This document shows, one piece after another, positions 1 to 6,634 of a DNA stretch of 7,826 nt. The position numbers were made by a program, and so were the translations under genes. The DNA comes from Deltaproteobacteria bacterium. Lineage in GTDB: Bacteria > Bdellovibrionota > UBA1018 > UBA923. Under the pieces are notes generated by a model. It had not been told where the DNA came from. It did not search any database and saw only the letters and a list, made by a program, of their open reading frames with translations. The stretch is taken from NCBI GenBank assembly GCA_016194725.1, contig JACQAW010000446.1, positions 1 to 7,826 of the forward strand, written 5' to 3'. How positions within the stretch are numbered: the stretch's first letter is position 1; each line of letters opens with the position of its first letter.

Positions 1-257
1 GCCGCGCGCGTGAGGCGCGAGATGGGTTTGAAGATTGGCGGATGGTGACACACGACCACGTTGCTGTCGGTTTGCGACGCCGCTTCGAGCGCTTCCGGCC
101 CAAGATTAACCGCTGCAACCACGCCACGAACGGCTTCGGCGGCATCGCCCGCAAGGAAACCCACGTTATCCCAGTCTTCGGCCAGGTCATAGGGCGCTTT
201 GCGCCCCAATTTGCCCACGAGATCGCCAACTGAGGTTTTCTGCGTTTTCTTGCTCAT
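1..257 (-). CDS. Nif3-family dinuclear metal centre protein, N-terminal part (runs off left edge)
   Basis: Only the first 85 codons lie in the window. The reading frame starts at the ATG at 257-255. It shows the N-terminal signature of the Nif3/YbgI family: LAEDWDNVG at residues 25-33, GD at 37-38, then a predicted beta strand ending in CHHPPIFKP at 70-78. In this family the two adjacent His residues help bind a dinuclear metal centre. Family members are cytosolic ring-forming proteins, often annotated 'GTP cyclohydrolase 1 type 2 homolog', and their physiological role is mostly unproven. The ATG overlaps the TGA of the upstream substrate-binding protein gene (ATGA). No clear Shine-Dalgarno sequence precedes it, only an A-rich tract, so translation probably depends on coupling. 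The family call is firm from motif order; the exact function is not known. The remaining roughly 170-280 residues expected for the family lie outside the window. Confidence 0.85.
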   Translation of the reverse strand, partial: MSKKTQKTSVGDLVGKLGRKAPYDLAEDWDNVGFLAGDAAEAVRGVVAAVNLGPEALEAASQTDSNVVVCHHPPIFKPISRLTRA

Positions 258-2002
258 TTTTTTGCGGTTGCGGTTTCCACTCTCAGATATTTCGCGAAGC
301 AACCAATGAAGAGGTCATCGATGAACGTCGTGTTCTTCACCCACTTCTGAAAAAACTGATTTCCGATTCGATGCACCAGGGCCACATAGGGCAAATCGTC
401 ATCCATGATTGCCTTTGCTTTCGCAATCACGGCCATGCGCTCGGGGCCGTTGTCCAGGGCTTCGATTTTTTCGACCAGGCTGTCGACGACGGGGTTTCGG
501 TAGCTCGCCGAGTTCGGACCAGGGGCCGCGTTGCGCGAGTGCCACAGCTGGGTTGAGTCGTCGATGTCGGGGACGCTGGAGGCTTCGCCCATCATCGTCA
601 TCTGAAACTGCTTTTGTCTCATGCGGGCATCGTACTCAGGCCAGGTGAGCATGTCGGTCTTAAGCGTAACTCCAATTTCGGCAAGCTGCCGCTCGGTCAT
701 CTCATTGAACTGCCGCTGAGTCGTGCCATCGGCCGACGGAAAATCGATGGGTGGCAAACCCTTGCCATCCGGATAGCCGGCTTCGGCCATGAGCTGCTTG
801 GCCTTGGCTACATCGCGCGTCGACCACCTGCTGTGAAAGTTGGTGTCATATCCATACTGTGTCGGATCGACCATGGACTGCGCCCGAATAGCCTGGCCGG
901 AATACCCCAATGCGATGATCTGGGGCACGTCCATCGCAAGCGCCACCGCCTGACGCAGCTTTTTGTTTTTGCCCCAAATCGGGTCATCCATATTGAAAAT
1001 GTTCACCGTCACGTCGCCTTTGGCGCGCTTGTAATGCTGCACACCCAAAGCAGCCAGCTCGGCGCTGGGTTTTCCGCCAGCCAGCTCGGTGGGAATGAAG
1101 TCTTTCGGAATCTTGGAGTGGTTGAGCTGCCCGGCCTTGAACTTCAGCCACATGGGCTGACGTTCTGCGAATATCTCGAAGGTGATTTTGTCCACGAAGG
1201 GAACCGTCTTGCCCGCATCATCGAGCAGGCCGTTTTTCCGGTCCTCGGCGCTGCCCTCATTGGGGTACGTGTCATGACGGAAAGTGGGATTGCGGACTGC
1301 GACGATTTTGGAGCCCAGGTTTGCTTCGGTAATCTTGAAGGGCCCCGTGCCCACGGCATAAGTATTGATGCGTTCGCCCAGATTTTGGACGCACTCTTTT
1401 GAAAGGATAGCGCCGTGAGTGTCGGTAAAGTCCAAGGCAAAACGCGGCATGGGCACGACCGTCCTGACCTCGACCGTATAAGGGTCCAGTGCTCGAACGC
1501 CTGCAACTGTTTTGGCTTTTCCAGCGTGAAACTCATCGATGCCGACAACCTTGTGCTCGAAGGTGCCAAATACCGGCGAAGCCAGCTTCGGCTCGGCAAT
1601 GCGTTCGAAAAAATAAATGACGTCGGCAGCCGTGAACTCGGGCCCTTTTCCACCCGTCGAGGTAAAGCAGGGGTCGTCCTGAAAATGAACTCCCTTTTTC
1701 AATTTGATGGTCAGGGTTTTTCGGTCCTTGCTGAATACCGGCATCGACTCGGCCAGCGCCGGTACCGGAGTCATCGGCACTTTCAGGTAATGAAATTGGA
1801 ATAGGCTTTCGTAGGCCACCGACTGCGAAACGGAGCTGTAGGCATCGGTCGTGCGATGCGGGTCAAGGCTCGTGACTTTGGCTTCGAGCGGAATGCGCAG
1901 AGCGTTTTCGGTGGGAGCGCTGATTTCCCTTTTACTCGTGCACCCCGCAACCAATAGCAAAACGCCAACGAGCAGTTCCAGGCTGGTCCGAGTGGTGGTC
2001 AT
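254..2002 (-). CDS. ABC transporter substrate-binding lipoprotein, family 5 (oligopeptide/dipeptide type)
   Basis: This 582-residue protein should be a periplasmic, lipid-anchored binding protein that delivers a peptide or similar solute to an ABC permease. I chose the ATG at 2002 because it places a short Arg-containing n-region and a hydrophobic stretch directly before the lipobox LVAGC, with the lipidated Cys at residue 21. An in-frame ATG at 2044 would add 14 residues before the signal and has no ribosome site. SBP_bac_5 features are present: a SLDPHRTTDAYSS segment just after the anchor, PALAESMPVFSKD followed by LTIKLKKGVHFQD, then FTAADVIYFFERI (the 'TA.DV.y...R' region), KLRQAVALAMDVPQII in the middle, and a C-terminal part with LPYVALVHR. 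Length fits the family. No permease or ATPase gene is adjacent; its partner here is the Nif3-type gene, overlapped by ATGA. The codons before the stop form A AAA AAA TGA. The substrate cannot be told from sequence. Confidence 0.88.
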   Translation of the reverse strand: MTTTRTSLELLVGVLLLVAGCTSKREISAPTENALRIPLEAKVTSLDPHRTTDAYSSVSQSVAYESLFQFHYLKVPMTPVPALAESMPVFSKDRKTLTIKLKKGVHFQDDPCFTSTGGKGPEFTAADVIYFFERIAEPKLASPVFGTFEHKVVGIDEFHAGKAKTVAGVRALDPYTVEVRTVVPMPRFALDFTDTHGAILSKECVQNLGERINTYAVGTGPFKITEANLGSKIVAVRNPTFRHDTYPNEGSAEDRKNGLLDDAGKTVPFVDKITFEIFAERQPMWLKFKAGQLNHSKIPKDFIPTELAGGKPSAELAALGVQHYKRAKGDVTVNIFNMDDPIWGKNKKLRQAVALAMDVPQIIALGYSGQAIRAQSMVDPTQYGYDTNFHSRWSTRDVAKAKQLMAEAGYPDGKGLPPIDFPSADGTTQRQFNEMTERQLAEIGVTLKTDMLTWPEYDARMRQKQFQMTMMGEASSVPDIDDSTQLWHSRNAAPGPNSASYRNPVVDSLVEKIEALDNGPERMAVIAKAKAIMDDDLPYVALVHRIGNQFFQKWVKNTTFIDDLFIGCFAKYLRVETATAKK

Positions 2003-2101
2003 GCCTTTACGGTAGGTGAAGGAGCGTTGCCCGTCAAACCCCATCGGTCTAAGTATTCGTTTACAAGGAACAAATTACCCTAAAATAAACGATGCGTCGC
2101 G

Positions 2102-2129
2102 TTGAAAGCTGGCCGTTTTCAGGTACAAT
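2102..2129 (+). promoter_or_regulatory. Sigma70-like promoter for the small basic-protein gene
   Basis: A TTGAAA (-35, 2102-2107) and a TACAAT (-10, 2124-2129) are separated by 16 bp. Each hexamer matches the consensus at 5 of 6 positions. The start of transcription would be expected near 2136, leaving a leader of about 40 nt before the ATG at 2175. The prediction is by eye, but position and strand fit the downstream gene. I could not pick out an equally good promoter on the minus strand for the substrate-binding protein gene in the same 172-bp gap. Confidence 0.6.
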
Positions 2130-2144
2130 CAAGATTGGCCGATA

Positions 2145-2179
2145 AGTACTACGATAGAAGGGGAGAGTACTCATATGAG
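2145..2179. promoter_or_regulatory. Paired AGTACT palindromes and a CTCATATGAG palindrome in the leader; possible operator
   Basis: AGTACT occurs at 2145-2150 and again at 2166-2171, exactly 21 bp apart, about two helical turns. The second copy runs into the 10-bp palindrome CTCATATGAG (2170-2179), which contains the start codon of the small basic protein. The ribosome site GGGGAG (2160-2165) lies between the two copies. This geometry could suit a dimeric repressor acting just downstream of the promoter, but 6-bp palindromes are common by chance and no regulator is implied. Confidence 0.25.
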
Positions 2180-2540
2180 AGGATTCCGAGCATCCAGAGC
2201 CGCCCAAAATTTCAAGTCCGCCCATTTCGGAAAACAGAACCAGCAAAATCAGGTTAACTCAGGCCACAACGGCCCGAACTCGCCGCAGCAGCAAGAAAAA
2301 CGCCCGCTGCCCGACTGGCTGAAAATTCACGAGACGCCACCGCAGGCCGCTGCTACCGCGACCACTGTGACGAAGCCGGCGAAAACCACCGCCACCAAAC
2401 CAAATCTTCGCGTCGTGAAGGCGAGCGTCCGGGAGGTTTCAGCGAAAACCTCAAAGACCGTCAAAGCTACCGGCACGGCAAAAACCAGGACCCGGGTAAA
2501 GACCGCGGTTACCGGAACTAAGAAACGCAAAGCCGCCTGA
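2175..2540 (+). CDS. Small, highly basic K/T/A-rich protein of unknown function
   Basis: The gene encodes 121 residues from the ATG at 2175, preceded by a strong Shine-Dalgarno sequence (GGGGAG at 2160-2165, 9 nt spacing) and a good promoter. I do not recognise a defined domain. The protein has two compositional parts. Residues 1-40 are rich in Gln and Asn (for example GKQNQQNQ and SPQQQEKRP). A short PLPDWLKIHE segment follows, and from about residue 55 there is a low-complexity tail of Lys, Arg, Thr, Ala and Val with repeated KT/TAK units, ending TKKRKAA. There is no signal peptide or membrane segment. The tail resembles histone H1-like or nucleoid-binding tails of some bacterial proteins, so nucleic-acid or other polyanion binding is a reasonable inference, not more. 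The gene stands alone: it diverges from the transporter gene and its stop is 7 bp from the iorB-type stop. Confidence 0.7.
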   Translation: MRGFRASRAAQNFKSAHFGKQNQQNQVNSGHNGPNSPQQQEKRPLPDWLKIHETPPQAAATATTVTKPAKTTATKPNLRVVKASVREVSAKTSKTVKATGTAKTRTRVKTAVTGTKKRKAA

Positions 2541-2547
2541 GCTTCCT

Positions 2548-4731
2548 TTAAGAAAGATGACGTGCCACGGGCAAATCGCGAATTCGCTTGCCCGTTGCCT
2601 GAAAAATAGCCGCGCATAATGCCGGCGCTACCGAAGGAACTCCCGGCTCACCCACGCCCGTAGGCGGGGCGTCGCTCTTCACGAGCTGCACACGGATCTT
2701 CGGTGCCTCAGGCATGCGCATGAGCGAGTAGTCGTGAAAGTTGCTCTGCTCGACCATTCCGCCCTTCAGCGTAATTTCACCATAGAGCGCGGCCGAAAGC
2801 CCGAAAATCATGCTGCCTTCCATCTGCGCCTTCACGCTGTCAGCATTCACGATCCTGCCACTATCGATAACGCAGTCGGCGCGCGTTACTTGCAGCTTCG
2901 AACCTTTCATCTTCACCTCAAGAGCCACGGCAACGTAGCTCTTGAAGCTATAATGACAGGCAATGCCCAGGCCGGTTCCGCTCGCAAGCTTGCGGCCCCA
3001 GCCGCTTTGGCTGGCGGCAAGCTTGAGCACGTTGGCCAGGCGGCCCGTGTCGAGTGGCGGCGTGGACTTCTTGTCCCATTCCGGAATACCGTATGGCTCA
3101 AGCATGTCCAGGCGCAGCTGCACGGCATCGCGGCCCGTTTCGTGCGCGAGCTCGTCCAGGAAGGAGTTTACCGAAAAGGCGTGAAAAATATTGCACACCG
3201 ATCGCAGCCACGCCACTCGCACGTCGGTGGGCGCCGAGCTGCCCTCGCAAAGGACGTGGGGCACATGGTACGGAAAGTTCGTGCAGCCCATTCCCATCTC
3301 GAAACCGGCGGGCTCAGTTGCGCCAGCGTCAAAAAGGCGGGCTATGGTGGTAAAGGCGCTGCGATGGCGCCAGCCGGTAACTTTGCCCTGCTTGTCGAGC
3401 GTGGCCGTCATGCGCTGGGTGCTTTCGGGGTGATAAAACCCGTGCCGAATTTCATCTTCACGGGTCCAGGTGATCTTGACCGCCCGGCCCAGCTCTTTTG
3501 CGAGCGCAACGGCTTCGAGCACGAAGTCCGGCTGCGACTTGCGGCCAAAGCCGCCACCCAGCATCGTGACGTGCAGCTTGATCTTGTTTTCTTTGAAGCC
3601 CAATAGTTTCGCGACGTCTTTCAGGGTGCCCTGCGGGTCTTGCGTGGGCGCCCAGATTTCGCAGTCATCGCCCAACACGCGCGCCACGCACGCCAGCGGC
3701 TCCATAGTCGCGTGCACCAAAAACGGCGCGTGGTAGCGGGCCTCAACGACACGTGCAGCGCCCTGCAGCTGTGCCTCGAAGTCGCCGTCTTTTCGAAAAT
3801 TTTTGCCCGGCGATTCGAGTGACTTTTCAAGAGCCGCGCGCAGCTCGGTGCTGCCCGACACCGCCTCGTTTTCCCACTCCACTTTAAGGGCACGCCGGCC
3901 CTGCAAGGCCGACCACGTATTGCCCGCCACGACGGCTACCGCGTTATTGGTGTACTTGCGTATGCCTTTCAGGCGCACGACTTTCAGCACGCCGGGGCTG
4001 GCCAGTGCCGCGGCCGAGTCGAGCGACTTGATTTTTCCACCCACGGTAGGCGCGCGTTCGAGGCTGGCGTAAACCATCTCGTCCACGACGACATCGATTC
4101 CAAACACCGATTTGCCGGCAAGCATGGGTTCAAGATCGACGCTCGGCTGACCAGTGCCGATAAGGCGCAGCTGCGCGTCTGCCTTGATTTTCGGATGAGC
4201 CGGTACTTTAAGTTCAGCGGCTGCAGCCACCAGCTCCCCATAGGTGAGGCTTTTTTTCGAGGCATTGCGGTAAACGTGGCCAGCCTGGGCATGACAAGAC
4301 TCAGGCGCTACTGCCCATTTCTTCGCGGCTGCGGCCACGAGCATTTCGCGGGCTGCCGCACCCGCCTCTCTTAGCCGAGTCCAGTTCATGCTTACGCTGT
4401 GGCTTCCATCCGTATTCTGATCGCCATAGCGCTCATCACCATCTGCCTGTACCAGCGTGATCGATCTCAAATCGACTTCCAGCTCGTCGGCCAGCAGCAT
4501 TGCCATGGACGTGCGAATGCCTTGTCCCATTTCAGAGCGGTGGCAAACCAGTGTCACTTTTCCATCGGGCGCAATGGCAATGAAAAGACTGGGCGCGAAC
4601 GTCGCTGCGTCAGCGGCAAGCGCGGCTTTTTCGATAAGCTGGCCTCCGTAGCTTACAACAAGCGCGCTACCCAGCCAGAACCCCGACTCCTGTAAAAACG
4701 CACGACGTGTTTTACCTTCAATGTGGTTCAT
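2548..4731 (-). CDS. iorB: Molybdopterin-binding subunit of an IorB-type (xanthine dehydrogenase family) molybdenum hydroxylase
   Basis: This 727-residue protein should be the catalytic large subunit of a two-subunit molybdenum hydroxylase that adds water-derived oxygen to an N-heterocycle or aldehyde; isoquinoline 1-oxidoreductase is the namesake. The start at 4731 overlaps the TGA of the [2Fe-2S] subunit gene (ATGA) and places a twin-arginine signal, TRRAFLQ (residues 8-14), before a hydrophobic stretch ending in ALAA (37-40), as in exported IorB proteins. Molybdenum-cofactor family motifs are visible: HRSEMGQG (64-71), GGGFGRK (392-398), and GVGEPG near residues 692-697, whose Glu at 695 is the expected catalytic base. 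Length matches the family. The RGGFG-like loop and Glu look intact, so the enzyme should be functional. The substrate cannot be assigned. This type normally lacks an FAD subunit and passes electrons to a cytochrome, but none is encoded in the window. An insertion chaperone (XdhC-like) is also absent here. Confidence 0.9.
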   Translation of the reverse strand: MNHIEGKTRRAFLQESGFWLGSALVVSYGGQLIEKAALAADAATFAPSLFIAIAPDGKVTLVCHRSEMGQGIRTSMAMLLADELEVDLRSITLVQADGDERYGDQNTDGSHSVSMNWTRLREAGAAAREMLVAAAAKKWAVAPESCHAQAGHVYRNASKKSLTYGELVAAAAELKVPAHPKIKADAQLRLIGTGQPSVDLEPMLAGKSVFGIDVVVDEMVYASLERAPTVGGKIKSLDSAAALASPGVLKVVRLKGIRKYTNNAVAVVAGNTWSALQGRRALKVEWENEAVSGSTELRAALEKSLESPGKNFRKDGDFEAQLQGAARVVEARYHAPFLVHATMEPLACVARVLGDDCEIWAPTQDPQGTLKDVAKLLGFKENKIKLHVTMLGGGFGRKSQPDFVLEAVALAKELGRAVKITWTREDEIRHGFYHPESTQRMTATLDKQGKVTGWRHRSAFTTIARLFDAGATEPAGFEMGMGCTNFPYHVPHVLCEGSSAPTDVRVAWLRSVCNIFHAFSVNSFLDELAHETGRDAVQLRLDMLEPYGIPEWDKKSTPPLDTGRLANVLKLAASQSGWGRKLASGTGLGIACHYSFKSYVAVALEVKMKGSKLQVTRADCVIDSGRIVNADSVKAQMEGSMIFGLSAALYGEITLKGGMVEQSNFHDYSLMRMPEAPKIRVQLVKSDAPPTGVGEPGVPSVAPALCAAIFQATGKRIRDLPVARHLS

Positions 4732-5180
4732 TTCGAGCCCTTCTGTGCCGCTTCGAGAATCGCGCTCTTGATTCGCGGGTAAGTTCCACAACGACAAAGG
4801 TTACCGGCCATGGCCTGATCGATTTCCGACTCGGTGGGATGGTGCTTCTGGGCAAGCAGCGCCACCGCAGACATGATCTGGCCCGACTGGCAGTATCCGC
4901 ACTGTGGGACGTTCAGTTTTTTCCAGGCTTCTTTGACAGGGTGATTGGCGGCGATGCCTTCGATGGTCGTAACCTTCATGCCCTGCACGGAGCTGACCGG
5001 CGTTACACAGGCGCGAATCGGCGTACCGTTGAGATGCACGGTACAGGCACCACAAAGCGACATGCCACAGCCGAATTTCGTTCCCGTATAACCAAGCACG
5101 TCACGCAACGCCCAGAGCAAGGGCATGTCTGGTGTCGCGTCAATTTTTCGGGCCACGCCATTGATAGTCAGCTCGATCAT
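4728..5180 (-). CDS. iorA: [2Fe-2S]-binding small subunit of IorA-type molybdenum hydroxylase
   Basis: This is a 150-residue electron-transfer subunit carrying two [2Fe-2S] clusters. The N-terminal plant-ferredoxin-like domain has Cys38, Cys43, Cys46 and Cys58 in a CGMSLCGAC...C arrangement. The C-terminal helical domain has Cys93 and Cys96 (QCGYCQSGQ) and Cys128 and Cys130 (NLCRCGTY). All eight ligands are present and the length matches IorA-type proteins. I chose the ATG at 5180 because it directly begins the beta strand IELTINGV and is preceded by a GGAGAG ribosome site. A longer in-frame start at 5246 would add 22 unrelated residues. The subunit has no signal peptide, so it probably crosses the membrane bound to the Tat-targeted large subunit. 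Its stop overlaps the start of that gene, ensuring paired synthesis. Electrons leaving the molybdenum site would pass through these clusters to an acceptor not encoded here. Confidence 0.92.
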   Translation of the reverse strand: MIELTINGVARKIDATPDMPLLWALRDVLGYTGTKFGCGMSLCGACTVHLNGTPIRACVTPVSSVQGMKVTTIEGIAANHPVKEAWKKLNVPQCGYCQSGQIMSAVALLAQKHHPTESEIDQAMAGNLCRCGTYPRIKSAILEAAQKGSK

Positions 5181-5389
5181 TTTCTCTCTCCGTTCATGAG
5201 TGAAAGTCAGGTAATTCATTCTGTGCTCGAGCCCCACTTCGGTCAATCAATCTCAAAGCACCCCGCAAAAGGATCAAACAGCTGTCTAGCATTCTACAGT
5301 TTTAAGTAGCCAAAAAGCCTGTCATTTCAAGGAATGACCCTGGCCTGCTTCTTGAAATTCAGTAGGTTAGAGACGCGTTGGAGTAGAGT
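5181..5389. promoter_or_regulatory. Divergent intergenic region with an ATTTCAAG/CTTGAAAT inverted repeat
   Basis: This 209-bp gap separates the minus-strand iorA-iorB pair from the plus-strand lipoprotein gene and should hold both promoters. The clearest structure is a perfect 8-bp inverted repeat, ATTTCAAG (5324-5331) and CTTGAAAT (5351-5358), with a 19-bp spacer and centre at 5341. The arm-to-arm distance of 27 bp does not suit a terminator but could suit a dimeric regulator. A TAGAAT hexamer on the minus strand (5296-5291) is a possible -10 for iorA, but I find no convincing -35. Just before the lipoprotein ATG there is a GGAG ribosome site (5380-5383). No gene is visible in the gap. Confidence 0.35.
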
Positions 5390-6634
5390 ATGAAGTTTGG
5401 ACGCAGCGGATTTGGAATCTTATTTTGCCTTGGAGCGATGGTGACGCTATCGGGATGTGGCGGTGATTCCGTCGACACGGCAAACACCGATTCGGGTGCG
5501 CAAGCACCCACGGCTTCGTCCCCTATAGTTCCCATCATTCCCATCAATACCTTCGATGCACCCCATGCAGCACTTCCTTTGGTAAAGTTCAGCGGCGGCC
5601 GGGTAATGGCAAATCCGAGTTTTATGGCCATCTCGTTTCCCGCCAGCACCTTCGCATCGTCCATCGAAACTTTTCTTTCGAAATTCGCGGCCAGCGCCTC
5701 GTGGACCGCGATGACTTCAGAATACGGAGTCAGCTCGGCCAGGGCGGCAACTCCCGTGCGTTTGCTTGAAGCTGCGCCTGCCACTATTGACGATAGCCAG
5801 ATTCAAAGCTGGTTGTCCGCGAGACTCAACAGCGTCAGCCGGCCACTCGGGGCTGCCGACAGCAACACGATTTACGTTCTCAACTATCCGCAGTCGACCA
5901 CAGTTGCCGCAAGTGGCCAAAAAAGCTGCGTCGACTTTGACGGCTACCATTCTGAGTTTTCCGATCCCGTCACGGGCACGGCAATCGTCTACGCCGTCAT
6001 AGCCAACTGCTCGGGTTACACCGTAAATGATCAAACAGCCACGATAAGCCACGAGCTTGTCGAAGCAGCAACCGACCCCGACTACAATCCGGCGTATTAC
6101 ACCGTCGATCAGGAGAACTGGGTCTGGAACACGGTATCGTACGGGTCCGAAGTCGGTGATCTTTGTCAGGACTACGCCGACTCTTACTTTGTGCCTTCGG
6201 ACGTCGGCTTCAGAATTCAGGCAAGCTGGTCCAATGCTCAGGCAGCCGCTGGCAACAACCCCTGTGTGCCCGCTTCGGCCGACCCTTATTTCAATGCGGC
6301 CCCCGCCCTTTCAGACACGGTTACCTACCAGGACAACGGCCAAAGCACGACAAGCAAAGGAATCTCGATTCCCGTCGGTCACAGCCGAGTCATTGAGCTG
6401 GACCTTTTCAGCTCTGCCCAGACTGCGGCCTGGCAGCTGTCGGCCAGCGAGTTCGGCGGCAGCAGCGGCCACCTTTCATTTGGTTTCAGCAGCGCGAGTG
6501 GAGTGAACGGGGACAAGGTTCTTCTTACCATCACGGTGCACTCGATAAACACGACTTTTCAGGCCGAGCCGTTCTGGATCAAATCCACTTTGAACGGCGT
6601 GACCCATTACTGGCCGGTTGTCGTGGGCAACTGA
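5390..6634 (+). CDS. Secreted lipoprotein with HELVEAATDP motif, putative metallopeptidase-like, uncharacterised
   Basis: This 414-residue protein starts at an ATG with a GGAG site 6 nt upstream. It has a signal peptide ending in a lipobox, LSGC, with lipidated Cys at residue 23, followed by a flexible Ser/Thr/Asp/Pro-rich linker, so it should be anchored outside the inner membrane. The centre carries ISHELVEAATDPDY (residues 219-232; His221, Glu222, Glu225, Asp229), and 25 residues later GSEVGDLCQDY (Glu254, Asp257, Cys259). I recall this 'SHE..EA.TDP ... E.GD.C' pairing from many secreted bacterial and fungal proteins of unknown function. The HE pair suggests a zinc-metallopeptidase-like site, but the usual second His of HExxH is missing (Glu225 stands there), so activity is uncertain. 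About 120 C-terminal residues from 296 on look like an Ig-like all-beta domain. No partner gene is in operon with it. Its TGA is immediately followed by the opposite-strand stop of the zinc-finger gene. Confidence 0.8.
   Translation: MKFGRSGFGILFCLGAMVTLSGCGGDSVDTANTDSGAQAPTASSPIVPIIPINTFDAPHAALPLVKFSGGRVMANPSFMAISFPASTFASSIETFLSKFAASASWTAMTSEYGVSSARAATPVRLLEAAPATIDDSQIQSWLSARLNSVSRPLGAADSNTIYVLNYPQSTTVAASGQKSCVDFDGYHSEFSDPVTGTAIVYAVIANCSGYTVNDQTATISHELVEAATDPDYNPAYYTVDQENWVWNTVSYGSEVGDLCQDYADSYFVPSDVGFRIQASWSNAQAAAGNNPCVPASADPYFNAAPALSDTVTYQDNGQSTTSKGISIPVGHSRVIELDLFSSAQTAAWQLSASEFGGSSGHLSFGFSSASGVNGDKVLLTITVHSINTTFQAEPFWIKSTLNGVTHYWPVVVGN

Noticed and set aside
42..233. Plus-strand 63-codon ORF at the left edge
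   Set aside because: It is the shadow of the minus-strand Nif3-type gene, which has the family's WDNVG and HHP motifs.
614..1402. Plus-strand ORF of 262 codons
   Set aside because: It lies wholly antisense to the well-supported substrate-binding protein gene, has no recognisable motifs and is explained by codon bias of the opposite strand.
2734..3606. Plus-strand ORF of 290 codons
   Set aside because: It is antisense to the iorB-type gene, which carries all expected molybdoenzyme motifs. The antisense product is rich in His/Arg/Ala with no domain.
4728..5246. Longer iorA start at 5246
   Set aside because: The 22 added residues have no counterpart in IorA-type proteins, while the ATG at 5180 has a GGAGAG site and begins the conserved first strand.
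5359..5784. Minus-strand 141-codon ORF at the start of the lipoprotein gene
   Set aside because: It is antisense to the signal peptide and linker of a clear lipoprotein with a ribosome site. Its own sequence has no family features.
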